Below are positions 1 through 8,985 of a stretch of 63,889 nucleotides of DNA, piece after piece. How positions within the stretch are numbered: the stretch's first letter is position 1; each line of letters begins with the position of its first letter. The translations under genes and the position numbers were made by a program. The notes under the pieces were generated by a model. It searched no databases, was not told the DNA's origin, and saw only the letters and a program-made list of their open reading frames with translations. Source of the stretch: Acidobacteriaceae bacterium (GTDB lineage Bacteria; Acidobacteriota; Terriglobia; Terriglobales; Acidobacteriaceae); the NCBI GenBank assembly GCA_030037545.1, contig JASHRF010000020.1:1-63889 (forward strand), read 5' to 3'.

Positions 1-1299
1 GGGCCGGTTCTCGGCCTGCAACTGCTTTGAGACTGCCTCAACCTCCCCGAAGACGCGCAACAAATTGCCACCGAGAATCTTGCGGCAGTCCTCGGCCGAG
101 TAGCCTCGCGCCATCAGCGCCGCGGTGATCTTGGGCAAATCAGCGGGCGAATCGATGCCTACGGGTAATTGCCCATGGACGCCATCGAAGTCCGATCCCA
201 GGCCCACATGATCGATCCCGGCGACTTTCGCGACGTGATCGATGTGATCGATGAGCACCGAGAGCGGCGGGCGGGGAATCTGATCGAAAGCTGCCTTCTG
301 GATGCGCGAGATTTCCGCGTAGCCCACTGGCCGGCCTTCGGCTTCGGCCTTGTCTTTGTAGGCCTGGATCTCCTTGTCAACTTCAGGCTGCATCTTGAGC
401 ATCGCATCGCGGTACGGCTGCGAAAGAAATCCGGAGTAGAAGTTGACCATGACCACGCCGCCCTTGGAATCGGGCCCGCCGGAGTTGGCAATGGCGCGCA
501 GCATGTCGTCGCTCATATTGCGCGGGGCGTTGCAGAGGGCGCGCGCATCGGAGTGCGAAGCAATGATTGGGGCGCGCGAAATGATGAGCGTGCGATAAAA
601 CGTCTTGTCCGACACGTGCGAGACGTCGACCATCATGCCCAGGCGATTCATCTCGTAGACCAGGTCTTTGCCAAACTCGCTCAGGCCCTCTTTTGTGTGC
701 GGGACGCCCGGGTCATTGATGTCGGTGGAGCTGTCGGCCCAGCCGTTAGAGTTGTTCCAGGTGAGCGTCATGTAGCGTGCGCCCAGCGCGTAATACTGGC
801 GCAGCAGGGCGAGTGAATCCTCGATGGAATGGCCGCCTTCGATGCCCATCAGGATTGCGATCTTATGCTCGCGATGCGCCTCCTCGATTTCCGCGGGCGA
901 CGTGGCCAGCATCAACTGATCGGAGTGATGCGCCACCTGCTCCTTGACCGCGTCAATCAGCTCCAGCGTGCGGTGCGCGTACTGGCCTCTGTAGAGACTG
1001 GGTTCGACCCAGATGGCAAAAAACTGCGCGCCCAGGTTGCCCTGGCGCGCGGTTTCCAGGTTCCAGTTGCCGCCGTTGAGTGGATCGGCCAGGTCGTAGT
1101 GCTCGTCGAGAATGCGCTGCGGCGTGTCGGCGTGAGCGTCAATGACGATGGCGGAAGCTTGTACCGCTGCGGGGCTTGGCGTATTGGATTTCATTTTTTC
1201 GGCGTGAGGTGCGGCTGCGCTCTGCGGCGCCGGTGCGCCCAGCGCCCAGATCAGGCCGGGAGCGGCTACGAACAGGAAAACCATGGTAAAGGCGCGCAT
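1..1299 (-). CDS. Membrane dipeptidase (peptidase M19), 3' end cut by window edge
   Basis: Zinc peptidase of the renal dipeptidase family, which cleaves dipeptides; probably exported. Reading leftward from 1299, the first 25 or so residues are a hydrophobic signal-like stretch starting MRAFTMVFLF. Family landmarks follow in order: VIDAHADTP (metal-binding HxD), GIEGGHS, HVSD, SHSDARAL, and GIDHVGLGSDFDGV near the end. About 433 codons are visible and the stop lies outside the window, so length fits the family (about 400-450 residues). Two plus-strand open frames across it (169-816, 829-1332) have no family features and are antisense shadows. The start is the first ATG giving a signal peptide; no strong ribosome site is visible. 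Confidence 0.93.
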   Translation of the reverse strand, partial: MRAFTMVFLFVAAPGLIWALGAPAPQSAAAPHAEKMKSNTPSPAAVQASAIVIDAHADTPQRILDEHYDLADPLNGGNWNLETARQGNLGAQFFAIWVEPSLYRGQYAHRTLELIDAVKEQVAHHSDQLMLATSPAEIEEAHREHKIAILMGIEGGHSIEDSLALLRQYYALGARYMTLTWNNSNGWADSSTDINDPGVPHTKEGLSEFGKDLVYEMNRLGMMVDVSHVSDKTFYRTLIISRAPIIASHSDARALCNAPRNMSDDMLRAIANSGGPDSKGGVVMVNFYSGFLSQPYRDAMLKMQPEVDKEIQAYKDKAEAEGRPVGYAEISRIQKAAFDQIPRPPLSVLIDHIDHVAKVAGIDHVGLGSDFDGVHGQLPVGIDSPADLPKITAALMARGYSAEDCRKILGGNLLRVFGEVEAVSKQLQAENRP

Positions 1300-1362
1300 G
1301 AGCTTGGGATGAGTGTATACCGGAGCGCCTGAGCTCACCTTAGGATTTTCGAGCGGGGTAAA

Positions 1363-1803
1363 ATGGCTGCCATGAGACTTGGCGGTGCGAGCGTCCGGCG
1401 GCTCTCAAGCCTCTCCTGGCGAAGCGCCGGGAGCGTGTTGCTCGAAATCGGCAGAGCGCTCTCGTTCCTGCTGAGCATCCTGTCGCTTTTTCCCATTGTG
1501 CTGAACGCCTTTTTTGTGCCCGGAACGCATTGGGAAGAACGGTTGAGCCTGTCGCTGGTGAAGATTGCCCTGGCCGGTTGCGTCTGTTTTGCGAGCGGTC
1601 TCTTCTTCTATCGTCCGCCGCGCGCCGGCGACCCGGGTGAGCCGCTGATGCGGACTCTCCCGGTGCGCATGTTTCTGTGGACGCTTTTGGGCGTGGCCGT
1701 GATGTTTGTCTTGTCGTGGTATCTGGAGACGTATTACGTGCCGCTGCTGTGGCGGAATCAGCCGCGCGAGATCGCCATGCTGTTGAGCGCTGCTGGCTGG
1801 TAG
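1363..1803 (+). CDS. Small membrane protein of unknown function
   Basis: 146 residues, not recognised. Three hydrophobic segments can be seen, roughly residues 33-53, 66-84 and 103-121, ending in a short polar tail, so it is probably an inner-membrane protein. It is divergent from the dipeptidase gene, with only about 60 bases between the starts. The start at 1363 follows a GAGCGGGG stretch; an ATG three codons later is possible. No catalytic motif is visible. Confidence 0.6.
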   Translation: MAAMRLGGASVRRLSSLSWRSAGSVLLEIGRALSFLLSILSLFPIVLNAFFVPGTHWEERLSLSLVKIALAGCVCFASGLFFYRPPRAGDPGEPLMRTLPVRMFLWTLLGVAVMFVLSWYLETYYVPLLWRNQPREIAMLLSAAGW

Positions 1804-1908
1804 TATCCAGCCACGGAAGTCCGCATCACAACCGTCTGTCATCCTGAGCGCACGCCTCCGCGGCGACCGGAGTCGAAAGGTCTGCGGTTGGGCCTTAAAT
1901 TCCGCCGT

Positions 1909-2340
1909 CTACGCTGCCGGCGCTTTGGCGCAGAACTCGTCGAAGGCGCGGATCAGCTCGCCGGCGATCTGTTGGGCCGTGGCCTGCTCGATGACGTAGC
2001 GCTGCATCAGGTACACCAGCCTGCCATCGCGCAGGATGGCGATGGCTGGCGAGCTGGGCGGCTGGCCTTCAAAGTAGCTGCGCGCGCGCTCCGTGGCCTC
2101 GCGATCCTGGCCGGCGAAGACAGTGATCTTGTGATCGGGAAGGTTGGCGGAGTTGGCCAGCGCCAAGCGAATGCCGGGCCGTGCCTTGCCGGCCGCGCAG
2201 CCGCAGATGGAGTTGACTACAAGGAGCGTGGTTCCGGGCTGAGCCAGCGCCGCGTCCACTTCTTCGGCAGTGCGGGTTTCCTTGATTCCGGCGCGCGCCA
2301 GCTCCTCGCGCATGGGAATAACCATCAATTCTGGATACAT
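1909..2340 (-). CDS. Bacilliredoxin (BrxA/BrxB family, CGC motif)
   Basis: About 143 residues. Bacilliredoxins have a thioredoxin fold and remove bacillithiol or similar thiols from oxidised protein cysteines. The family signature is the Cys-Gly-Cys at residues 46-48 (VNSICGCAAGKARPG), followed by the LALANSANLPD and VFAGQDREATERAR regions. I chose the ATG at 2340 (MYPELMVIPMR), which matches the family N-terminus and is preceded by GGAGG four bases upstream; an upstream in-frame ATG at 2373 lacks this. It diverges from murB with 66 bases between the starts. Whether this organism makes bacillithiol cannot be seen here. Confidence 0.88.
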   Translation of the reverse strand: MYPELMVIPMREELARAGIKETRTAEEVDAALAQPGTTLLVVNSICGCAAGKARPGIRLALANSANLPDHKITVFAGQDREATERARSYFEGQPPSSPAIAILRDGRLVYLMQRYVIEQATAQQIAGELIRAFDEFCAKAPAA

Positions 2341-2406
2341 TTTGCCTCCGGCAGGAAAGTCGCCTGTGTCCATTTTATCGCGATCGCGAGGTATAGCCTA
2401 TTAGCA

Positions 2407-3465
2407 ATGCCCCTTGAAGAAAACAGGCCGCTTGCGCCCTTCACGACGCTGGGCATTGGAGGGCCGGCGCGGTGGTTTGTCGAGGCTGCCAGCGAAGACG
2501 AGATCGTGGAGGCCGTGGCTTGGGCACGCGAGCGGCGTGTGCCGCTGTTCGTGCTGGGCGGCGGCAGCAATCTGCTGGTGGCGGATGCGGGGTTCGATGG
2601 CCTGGTGCTGCACGTGGCGCGGCGCGGGATGACGATGGAGGAATCGCGCGCGGACGGCCGCACGCAAGGGATTGTGCGCGCCGCCGCCGGCGAACCATGG
2701 GAGCTTTGCGTGGAGCGGAGCCTCGATGCGGGATGGGCGGGAATCGAGTGTCTCACCGGGATTCCCGGCACTGTGGGCGGCACGCCGGTGCAGAATGTGG
2801 GCGCGTATGGACAGGAGGTTTCCTCGGTCATCGAGCGGGTGCGGGCTTTCGACACGGAAGAGGGAAGGTTTGTCGAGTTAAGCGCGGCGGAGTGCGGATT
2901 TTCGTACCGGCGCAGCCGCTTCAATGCCAGCGATCGCGGGCGGTTCATTGTGACGCGCGTAGATTTTCGACTGACTCCGGGCGGCGCGCCCACGGTTCGT
3001 TATGCGGAGCTGCAGCGGGCGATTGAGGCGGCGCTTCCGGACGGTTCGCGACCGTCACTGGCCGAGGTAGCGGAAATTGTGCGGCGAATCCGGCGATCGA
3101 AGGGAATGCTGATCGTGGAAGGCGATCCCGATTGCCGCAGCGCCGGGAGCTTTTTCAAGAACCCGATAATGCGCGAGGATTTTCTCCATACCTCTGCCGC
3201 ATGCAATGCTCCGCATTTTCCGGCCGGAGTGGGCGCGGAAGGTTGCGTAAAAATCTCCGCGGCGTGGCTGATCGAGCAGGCGGGATTCTCAAAAGGCTAC
3301 GCGCTGGGCAATGCAGGAATCTCGTCGCGCCACACGCTGGCGCTCATCAATCGCGGCGGCGCAACGGCCCGCGAGATATTGGCGCTGGCGGAGAAGATTT
3401 TCGATGCCGTGGAAGCGCGCTTCGGGATTCGACTGGAGCGTGAGCCGGTGGTGGTAGGTTTCTAG
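2407..3465 (+). CDS. murB: UDP-N-acetylenolpyruvoylglucosamine reductase
   Basis: 352 residues, cytoplasmic FAD enzyme that reduces UDP-GlcNAc-enolpyruvate to UDP-MurNAc in peptidoglycan synthesis. Seen in order: TTLGIGGPARW, VLGGGSNLLVAD (FAD-binding), GIPGTVGGTPVQNVGAYGQE, the YRRSRF substrate loop, GSFFKNP with the catalytic serine region, and a C-terminal SAAWLIEQAGFSKG and ALINRGGATA segment. The YRRSRF loop points to a type I enzyme. The reading frame stays open far upstream over the divergent bacilliredoxin gene, but the MPLEENRPLAPFTTL start at 2407 matches the family N-terminus. Confidence 0.96.
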   Translation: MPLEENRPLAPFTTLGIGGPARWFVEAASEDEIVEAVAWARERRVPLFVLGGGSNLLVADAGFDGLVLHVARRGMTMEESRADGRTQGIVRAAAGEPWELCVERSLDAGWAGIECLTGIPGTVGGTPVQNVGAYGQEVSSVIERVRAFDTEEGRFVELSAAECGFSYRRSRFNASDRGRFIVTRVDFRLTPGGAPTVRYAELQRAIEAALPDGSRPSLAEVAEIVRRIRRSKGMLIVEGDPDCRSAGSFFKNPIMREDFLHTSAACNAPHFPAGVGAEGCVKISAAWLIEQAGFSKGYALGNAGISSRHTLALINRGGATAREILALAEKIFDAVEARFGIRLEREPVVVGF

Positions 3466-3832
3466 CTCGGATTCAACCGCCCAATCAGTCTTTCGCGCTC
3501 GCCGGTGAGCACTTCCGTAGCCGGTCCAGCGCGGCGCGGCAGCCCTCGCGCAGCAGCAGTACTTTGGCGTTGGCGGCCAGCACATCGGTGACGTCGTGCG
3601 TCGGCAACGCGCTGCGAGCGAGTAGCTGCATCCAGACCGCGCCAACCGAAGGCGCCAAAGGCACAGCAATCGCGAGCAGAATCGCGGTCGTGAGGGTAGC
3701 CAGCCGAGCGAGAGAACAAACGCTTGCCAGTCCATGGGTTTCCGTGAACAGGGTATCGCGGTTGGGCGGATTTTTGCCGCCGATCAGCCGCACCCGCAAA
3801 CAGCGAACTGATCGCCGGTCTACGGCCAGCAT
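3462..3832 (-). CDS. Possible small membrane protein, apparently frameshifted
   Basis: Weak call. Reading leftward from 3832, a 115-codon frame has one clear hydrophobic segment (LATLTTAILLAIAVPLAPSV) and then a soluble tail ending in AALDRLRK. At about 3515 the neighbouring frame continues more naturally as VLTGERERLIGRLNPS to a stop at 3462, which would need one extra base (AAG GTG instead of AAGTG). So this may be a real gene of about 123 residues with a single-base deletion. It sits between murB and purQ on the opposite strand. No ribosome site is obvious and I do not recognise a family. Confidence 0.3.
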
Positions 3833-3859
3833 CGGCCGACAAACTGATACGCTAGAGGC

Positions 3860-4555
3860 ATGAAGTTTGGCGTTCTCGTCTTTCCCGGCTCTAATTGCGA
3901 TCACGATACCTACAATGTGATCGCGGAGATCGCCCATCAGCCGGTCACGTTCCTCTGGCACAATTCCGAGGATCTGGGCGGCGTGGACGCGGTGCTGATT
4001 CCCGGCGGTTTTGCCTACGGCGATTACCTGCGCACCGGCGCCATCGCGCATTTTTCGCCGGTGATGCAGTCGGTGAAGCGGTTTGCCGCGGCGGGCGGTA
4101 TGGTGCTGGGCATCTGTAATGGCTTTCAGATCCTCACCGAGTCCGGGCTGCTGCCGGGCGCGCTCATGCGCAACGCGGGGCTCAAATACATCTGCAGACA
4201 GGTGCACCTGCGCACGGAAACCTCCGACAGCCCGTTCACCAACCGGCTCCAGCGCGGCGAAGTGCTTCAGATTCCGATCGGCCACATGGAAGGCAACTAC
4301 TTCTGCGCGCCGGAGGAGCTGGCGCGGCTCGAATCCGAGGACCGCATCGCCTTTCGCTATGCGACGCCCGAGGGCGCCATCACAGCAGAGGCCAATCCCA
4401 ATGGGTCGCTGAGCAACATCGCGGGCATTCTGAGCGAGAATCGAAATGTGCTGGGCATGATGCCGCATCCCGACCGCTCAAGCGAATCGCTGCTGGGCTC
4501 GGCCGACGGCTGGAAGATTTTTTCGTCGATGATGGCAGCTTTGGCTGCGTGCTAG
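3860..4555 (+). CDS. purQ: Phosphoribosylformylglycinamidine synthase subunit I (glutaminase)
   Basis: 231 residues. Class I glutamine amidotransferase subunit that feeds ammonia to PurL in step four of purine synthesis. Seen: [17 protein letters not shown] at the start, [15 protein letters not shown], the nucleophile cysteine in GICNGFQIL, and the His/Glu end of the triad in [10 protein letters not shown]. It is full length. purL and purS are not adjacent; the only other purine gene in the window is purH at 48911. The TAG stop (4553-4555) is the first three bases of a 124-bp palindromic repeat, so the present C-terminus may have been set by that insertion. Confidence 0.96.
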   Translation: MKFGVLVFPGSNCDHDTYNVIAEIAHQPVTFLWHNSEDLGGVDAVLIPGGFAYGDYLRTGAIAHFSPVMQSVKRFAAAGGMVLGICNGFQILTESGLLPGALMRNAGLKYICRQVHLRTETSDSPFTNRLQRGEVLQIPIGHMEGNYFCAPEELARLESEDRIAFRYATPEGAITAEANPNGSLSNIAGILSENRNVLGMMPHPDRSSESLLGSADGWKIFSSMMAALAAC

Positions 4556-4676
4556 AAGCTGTTTCATAACCCGTCTGTAATCGTCCCTCGGGGGCTAAAG
4601 CCCCGCGTTTTTGGGGAACTTATTGGCACGGCTAAAGCCGTGCCCTTTCAAAACAGGGTTATGAAAACAGCTTCTA
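4553..4676. mobile_element. 124-bp palindromic repeat (MITE-like), copy 1
   Basis: Ends are TAGAAGCTGTTTCATAACCC at the left and the near-perfect inverse ending ACAGCTTCTA at the right, so the element begins and ends in TA. Inside are shorter palindromes, GGGGCTAAAGCCCC and GGCACGGCTAAAGCCGTGCC. A second full copy of exactly the same length lies at 27050-27173 in the opposite orientation. No coding capacity. The TA ends resemble TA-targeting non-autonomous elements, for example those mobilised by IS630/mariner-type transposases; that link is inference. Confidence 0.85.
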
Positions 4677-4734
4677 GTCTAGGTCCCTGACCGTTTGACT
4701 TGTATTAGTGGGGCTGCCCGGTCCCAGATTCTTC

Positions 4735-5481
4735 CTAGATCAGCCCCAGCCCACCGTCTACGGCCAGAATCTGTCCGGTGATGAAGCTTGGGCCGGTGGC
4801 GAAAAACAAGACTGCCTGCGCTACATCTTCGGGCGCGCCGTTGCGCTTCATGGGGGTCTTTTCCGCAAATCGAGCGGCCCGCTCAAGGTCGTCGCCCACC
4901 GGCGCTCCGGTTACGATGCTTCCCGGCGCTACGCAGTTCACGGTCACTTCGGGAGCAAAGGCGCGAGCCATGGCTTGCGTAAGCATGTGCAGCGCGGCTT
5001 TGGAGCTGCAGTAGTGCGCATGGCCCGGCCAGGCATGGAGACCGCCCAGCGATCCGACGTTGACGATGCGTCCCCGGCTCGCGCGCAGGTGCGGAATGGC
5101 CTCGCGCGCGAAGAGAAACGGACCGCGGGCGTTGGTTTCGAAGATCGCATCCCATTCCTCCAGGGCGATCTTCTCAAGCGGCGAAGAGAGAAAGATGGCG
5201 GCATTATTGATGAGCAAATCAAGCCGGCCAAAGGCAGCCAGCGTTTCGCCCATGGCGCGGCGCACCGAGATTTCGGAGCGCACGTCGCACGGGATGGCGG
5301 CTGCTCGCATGCCCAGCGTGGAAAGCTCCCCCGCGGTCTGCGCTGCTTCAGCTTCAGATGTGCGGTAAGTAATGGCTACGTCCGCGCCAGCTCGGGCGAG
5401 CGCCAACGCGATGGCGCGGCCGATGCGCCGCGCGCCTCCGGTCACCAGTGCCGACTTTCCGCTGAGAGCTTGGTTGGGCAT
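4735..5481 (-). CDS. SDR family oxidoreductase, FabG/pteridine-reductase type
   Basis: 248 residues, classical short-chain dehydrogenase using NAD(P)H. The cofactor motif is TGGARRIG, with an Arg in place of the usual third Gly as in pteridine reductases and dihydromonapterin reductases. NNAA follows at mid-protein, then the catalytic Ser (NVGSLGG), the Tyr-x-x-x-Lys pair (HYCSSKAAL), PGSIVTG, and the C-terminal FITGQILAVDGG typical of FabG-like enzymes. The substrate cannot be decided; a pterin or folate role is suggested only by TGGARRIG. It stands alone between a repeat and a secreted protein gene, both on or near the same strand. Confidence 0.9.
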   Translation of the reverse strand: MPNQALSGKSALVTGGARRIGRAIALALARAGADVAITYRTSEAEAAQTAGELSTLGMRAAAIPCDVRSEISVRRAMGETLAAFGRLDLLINNAAIFLSSPLEKIALEEWDAIFETNARGPFLFAREAIPHLRASRGRIVNVGSLGGLHAWPGHAHYCSSKAALHMLTQAMARAFAPEVTVNCVAPGSIVTGAPVGDDLERAARFAEKTPMKRNGAPEDVAQAVLFFATGPSFITGQILAVDGGLGLI

Positions 5482-5522
5482 GGCAGGTGCGCGTGAAGGA
5501 CGGCGTTGCGGCCCCGGCGAGG

Positions 5523-6062
5523 CTATTTGGGCTGCGGCTGGCTCTGGCTGGGCGGAGCTTGCTGCTGGTTGCCGGAACCGGAATTTCCGGAACCGGAGTT
5601 GCCGGAATTCGACCCGTTGCCCGAATTCTTGCCGCCGGAGTTGTTGTTCTTGTAAATGGAATACTCCGGAACAGGCCGGTTCAGGCGCACTTCCATTGAC
5701 ATCTGATCCTTGTCGACTTTGTAGTCCTTGCCGTAGGTCTGAAATCCCCTCGCGATCACCTGCAGGCGGACCGTGTCGCCGATGGGGATGACGTCGATCA
5801 GCGCCTTGCCGTCTTCGTTGGTCTTCAGTTCCAGGCCTCCCTTATCCTTGTCGCCCTCGATGGGGTGGAAAATGACAGCCGCGTCTGAAATGGGCTTGCC
5901 ATTGTCGGCTTTCACCACCGTCACCTCAATGTGTGAGGCCGGTGGCGGCGCTTTGTATTTGCGGCCGCGGCTGTCTTCCTGGGCGTGGACAGCAAGGATG
6001 GAGAGAACCAGGCAGAGGCCAGTCAACAGGACACAAAAACGCAGGGGATTACGGTCCGGCAT
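5523..6062 (-). CDS. Secreted protein with carboxypeptidase-regulatory-like domain and Gly/Asn/Ser tail
   Basis: About 179 residues. The N-terminus has a signal peptide (LRFCVLLTGLCLVLSILAVHAQ). Residues of about 45-135 read like a transthyretin/carboxypeptidase-regulatory fold (IEVTVVKADNGKPISDAAV, then LKTNEDGKALIDVIPIGDTVRL and ARGFQTYGKDY). The last 50 residues are low complexity (repeated GNSGSGN, then QQQAPPSQSQPQPK), perhaps a flexible or surface tail. The start is ambiguous: ATG at 6062 gives a compact signal peptide, ATG at 6086 adds eight residues. Function unknown; such domains are frequent in Acidobacteriota secreted proteins. Confidence 0.75.
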   Translation of the reverse strand: MPDRNPLRFCVLLTGLCLVLSILAVHAQEDSRGRKYKAPPPASHIEVTVVKADNGKPISDAAVIFHPIEGDKDKGGLELKTNEDGKALIDVIPIGDTVRLQVIARGFQTYGKDYKVDKDQMSMEVRLNRPVPEYSIYKNNNSGGKNSGNGSNSGNSGSGNSGSGNQQQAPPSQSQPQPK

Positions 6063-6105
6063 GGCTCGATTGTATGCCAGAACCATGCGCGCGTGAAGTG
6101 TGGAC

Positions 6106-6513
6106 TTACTGTGCCGGCGTCAGGCCGCCTTTGGCCAATTCGGCCTGGATGGGCGCCGAGAGCAGGAAATTGAGCAGCGTATGGGCGGCATCGCGCAGGG
6201 GGCTGCGCATCACCACCACCGCGTCCTGTTCGATGGGCGGATAGAGGTTGCGCGGGATCGCAAAATAGGCGCCGGCGGATTTGAGAGTTGGGGTGAGCGC
6301 GGAGGTGAGCGAGATGAGCCCGGCGTCGGCGTTGCCGGAATCGGCAAGCTGTGCCGCCTGGGCGATGTTTTCAGCCGTTAGCCAGGCGCGGCCATAGGGT
6401 GCGCGCTCGGGGCCGGCGATGGCCAGCCGCTTCAGGCGCGGGTCGCGCAGGAGCGCCAGCAAGGCGGAGAAGAAACGTTGCAATATTTGCGGAGGCACCT
6501 CCGGTGGGCGCAC
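6106..6513 (-). pseudogene. modA: Truncated molybdate-binding protein (ModA C-terminal half)
   Basis: About 135 codons match only the C-terminal half of periplasmic molybdate-binding proteins: LKRLAIAGPERAPYGRA, ENIAQAAQLADSGNADAGLI, and LYPPIEQDAVVV. The N-terminal lobe and the signal peptide are absent; an in-frame TAG lies a few codons upstream of the GTG at 6513, and thrC begins divergently just beyond. Between APYGRA and ENIAQA about 20 residues normally present in ModA are also missing. No modB or modC is nearby. I read this as a decayed remnant; a functional short protein is unlikely. Confidence 0.75.
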
Positions 6514-6646
6514 AGTTGGTTCGACGCTGATAGGCTAGCACTAGCAGCGAGACCGCGTGATTCGCCGTCAGGCTGGCATCCGCCATGGCCCAGTTGCGGG
6601 AATCATGTGTCCGGCCATTCCAGGCATGCGGTCCCGGCGACAGGAT

Positions 6647-8014
6647 ATGAACGAGAATTTGCATCAATTGCGCTGTTTTGGCTGCGGAGGGAGGATTCGC
6701 GGACCCGAGGCGCAGCCGGACTTTCGCTGCGCGAGCTGTGGGGAGCTTTTTGAAGTTGAGTATCCCGGCTGGACGGAGCGCCGCGGGCCTGACCGGCCCA
6801 ATCCCGGAGCGCTGAAGTGGTTGTGGCGCGATCGCCGCTGTTCATCCGAGAGACTGGACCAGTCCGGCGTCTGGCGTTTCCGCGAATTGCTGCCGATTCT
6901 GGATAACTTTGGCAACGCGGTAACGCTGCGCGAGGGCAATACCCCGCTCTATCACCTGCCGCGGCTCTCGAAGAAACTAGGCATCGACCAGCTTTTTGCC
7001 AAGCATCAGGGCATGAATCCGACTGGTTCATTCAAGGACACGGGCATGACTTCGGCCTTGAGCGTGGCGCGGGAGCGGGGATTCGAATGGGTAGCGTGCG
7101 CATCCACGGGCAACACCTCGGCGGCCATGGCGGCCTACGCGGCGCGCTCGGGGCTGAAGAGCCTGGTGCTGATCCCGGAAGGCAAGATTGCGTGGGGCAA
7201 GCTCTCGCAGGCCATGGATTATGGTGCGGTGACCTGCCAGTTGCCGGTCGATTTCGATCGCTGTTTGAATGTGCTCACGGAGATCGTGCGCCAGGCGCCG
7301 ATTTATCTGCTGAATTCCGTGAATCCCTACCGTCTGGAGGGCCAGAAGACGCCGGCGTTTGAGATCGCCGAGGCCTTTGACTGGAACGTGCCCGACCATC
7401 TCATTGTTCCGGGCGGAAATTTGGGCAACAGCTCGGCGCTGGGCAAGGGATTTCGCGAGATGCAGGATCTGGGCCTTGTGGCACGCAAGCCGCGCATCTC
7501 GGTGATCCAGGCCGCGGGCGCCAATCCGCTGGCACAAAGCTTTGCGCGGGATCACGGCGCGACGCTGGAACCGGTCGAAGCGCAAACGCGCGCTACGGCC
7601 ATTCGTATCGGCAATCCGGCATCCTGGCGCAAGGCGGCGCGTGTTATTCAGGATACCGGCGGATGGTGCCTGGACGTGACGGAGGCCGAAATCGCCGTGG
7701 CCAAGGCCGAGATCGGCGCCGAGGGATTGGGGTGCGAGCCGGCGTCTGCGGTTACGCTTGCCGGCCTCAAAAAGCTGCGTGCGCAGGGCGCTGTTGGCTC
7801 CGGCGAGACGGTGGTTCTTCTACTCACCGGGCACACCCTTAAGGACGCCGATTACACGATCGATTTCCATCGCGGAACGCTGCTAACGGACGGGGAAACG
7901 GGCGGGATCGATTCGGTGGTGGCGAAAGAAATCTCCGGTTTACGCCGCAATGCAATCCCCGTGGAGGCGACGCCGGCCGCGGTGCTGGCGGCGATGAGAG
8001 GCGCTTCAGCATGA
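6647..8014 (+). CDS. thrC: Threonine synthase with N-terminal zinc ribbon
   Basis: 455 residues. PLP enzyme converting O-phosphohomoserine to threonine, cytoplasmic. Residues 10-31 hold a zinc-ribbon-like pair (CFGC and CASC), found in many longer threonine synthases. The PLP lysine lies in NPTGSFKDTGMT, the phosphate-binding loop in ACASTGNTSAA, and PGGNLGNSSALGKG follows. The start at 6647 is chosen because AGGA precedes it and upstream codons do not look like protein. The stop overlaps the thrB start (ATGA), so the two are translationally coupled. Confidence 0.95.
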   Translation: MNENLHQLRCFGCGGRIRGPEAQPDFRCASCGELFEVEYPGWTERRGPDRPNPGALKWLWRDRRCSSERLDQSGVWRFRELLPILDNFGNAVTLREGNTPLYHLPRLSKKLGIDQLFAKHQGMNPTGSFKDTGMTSALSVARERGFEWVACASTGNTSAAMAAYAARSGLKSLVLIPEGKIAWGKLSQAMDYGAVTCQLPVDFDRCLNVLTEIVRQAPIYLLNSVNPYRLEGQKTPAFEIAEAFDWNVPDHLIVPGGNLGNSSALGKGFREMQDLGLVARKPRISVIQAAGANPLAQSFARDHGATLEPVEAQTRATAIRIGNPASWRKAARVIQDTGGWCLDVTEAEIAVAKAEIGAEGLGCEPASAVTLAGLKKLRAQGAVGSGETVVLLLTGHTLKDADYTIDFHRGTLLTDGETGGIDSVVAKEISGLRRNAIPVEATPAAVLAAMRGASA

Positions 8015-8985
8015 GCGCGCCGTGCCCGCTGCGGCTACGTTTACCGGCCACCTCGGCCAATCTGGGGCCGGGCTTCGACGCTGTGGCCGTGGCGCTCGAT
8101 TTCTACCTGGAGATCGAGGCTGAGGCAGCGGCGGAATTTTCCCTTACGGCGAGCGGGCGGAACCCGGAACGCTGCGGCCGACTCGAAGACAATCTCGTTC
8201 TTGAGGCTTACAAGCGCCTGCTCGCGGAGAACGGCCGAGCCGTGATTCCGCTGGCGATACGCATGGCGAACGGCATTCCGCTGGGGATGGGCTGCGGGTC
8301 GTCGGCAGCCGGGCGGCTGGCAGCGATCGCGCTGGCGGTCCATTTTGGCGGGCTGGGCTGGGGCGCTGATCGCATTCTTGAGGAGGCTTACGCCCTCGAA
8401 GGGCATCCGGACAACGTGGCGGCGTGCTGGCTGGGCGGCTTTGTGGCAGCGGCTTGCGAGGGACGCAGGGTTCACGTGACGCAGGCGGTTCCGCCAGAGA
8501 AATGGCGCGCTATTGTAGGGCTGCCGGCCGAGCCGCTCTCCACCACCAAGGCGCGGGCGGTGTTGCCTGCCAGCTATTCGCTGGCCGATGCAGTGACCAA
8601 TATCCAGTCGGCATCGCTGCTGGGGCTGGCATTTGCGCAGGGACGCGCGGACTTGCTGCGCATAGCCATGCGCGACCGCATCCACCAGCCGTATCGCGCC
8701 GCCATCTGCCCGCTGCTGCCGCTTTTACTGCCGCTGGCAGGCCGGTACGGGATTCTGGGCGCTGCATTAAGCGGAGCCGGCCCAGCGGTTCTTGTCATCG
8801 TGGAGAGCGAGGCTGAACTGGCATCGGCCGGAGCCGCAATTCGCGGTGCTATCACGGCTGCGCAGCCCGTGGAACTGATTAATTGCCGTTTCGTAACGTC
8901 AGGGGCTGCAGGGGGGCTCGATGCGGAAGGCGTCGCGCTCGCAGGTTCCCCGGCGCTAACCGGGAGAAAGATTCAAAACCCATAA
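8011..8985 (+). CDS. thrB: Homoserine kinase
   Basis: 324 residues, GHMP-family kinase that phosphorylates homoserine to make the substrate of ThrC. Motif 1 is ATSANLGPGFDAVAV, the ATP loop is PLGMGCGSSAAGRLAA, then EGHPDNVAA and the C-terminal GAALSGAGPAVL. Its ATG overlaps the thrC stop by four bases, so kinase and synthase are made together. The C-terminal 30 residues beyond the kinase core are weakly conserved in such proteins. Confidence 0.95.
   Translation: MSAPCPLRLRLPATSANLGPGFDAVAVALDFYLEIEAEAAAEFSLTASGRNPERCGRLEDNLVLEAYKRLLAENGRAVIPLAIRMANGIPLGMGCGSSAAGRLAAIALAVHFGGLGWGADRILEEAYALEGHPDNVAACWLGGFVAAACEGRRVHVTQAVPPEKWRAIVGLPAEPLSTTKARAVLPASYSLADAVTNIQSASLLGLAFAQGRADLLRIAMRDRIHQPYRAAICPLLPLLLPLAGRYGILGAALSGAGPAVLVIVESEAELASAGAAIRGAITAAQPVELINCRFVTSGAAGGLDAEGVALAGSPALTGRKIQNP

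Noticed and set aside
169..1332. Two plus-strand open frames of 215 and 167 codons
   Set aside because: They are antisense to the M19 dipeptidase, whose motifs run continuously on the other strand.
2325..2993. 222-codon minus-strand frame across the murB start
   Set aside because: It lies over murB and the divergent promoter and has no family features.
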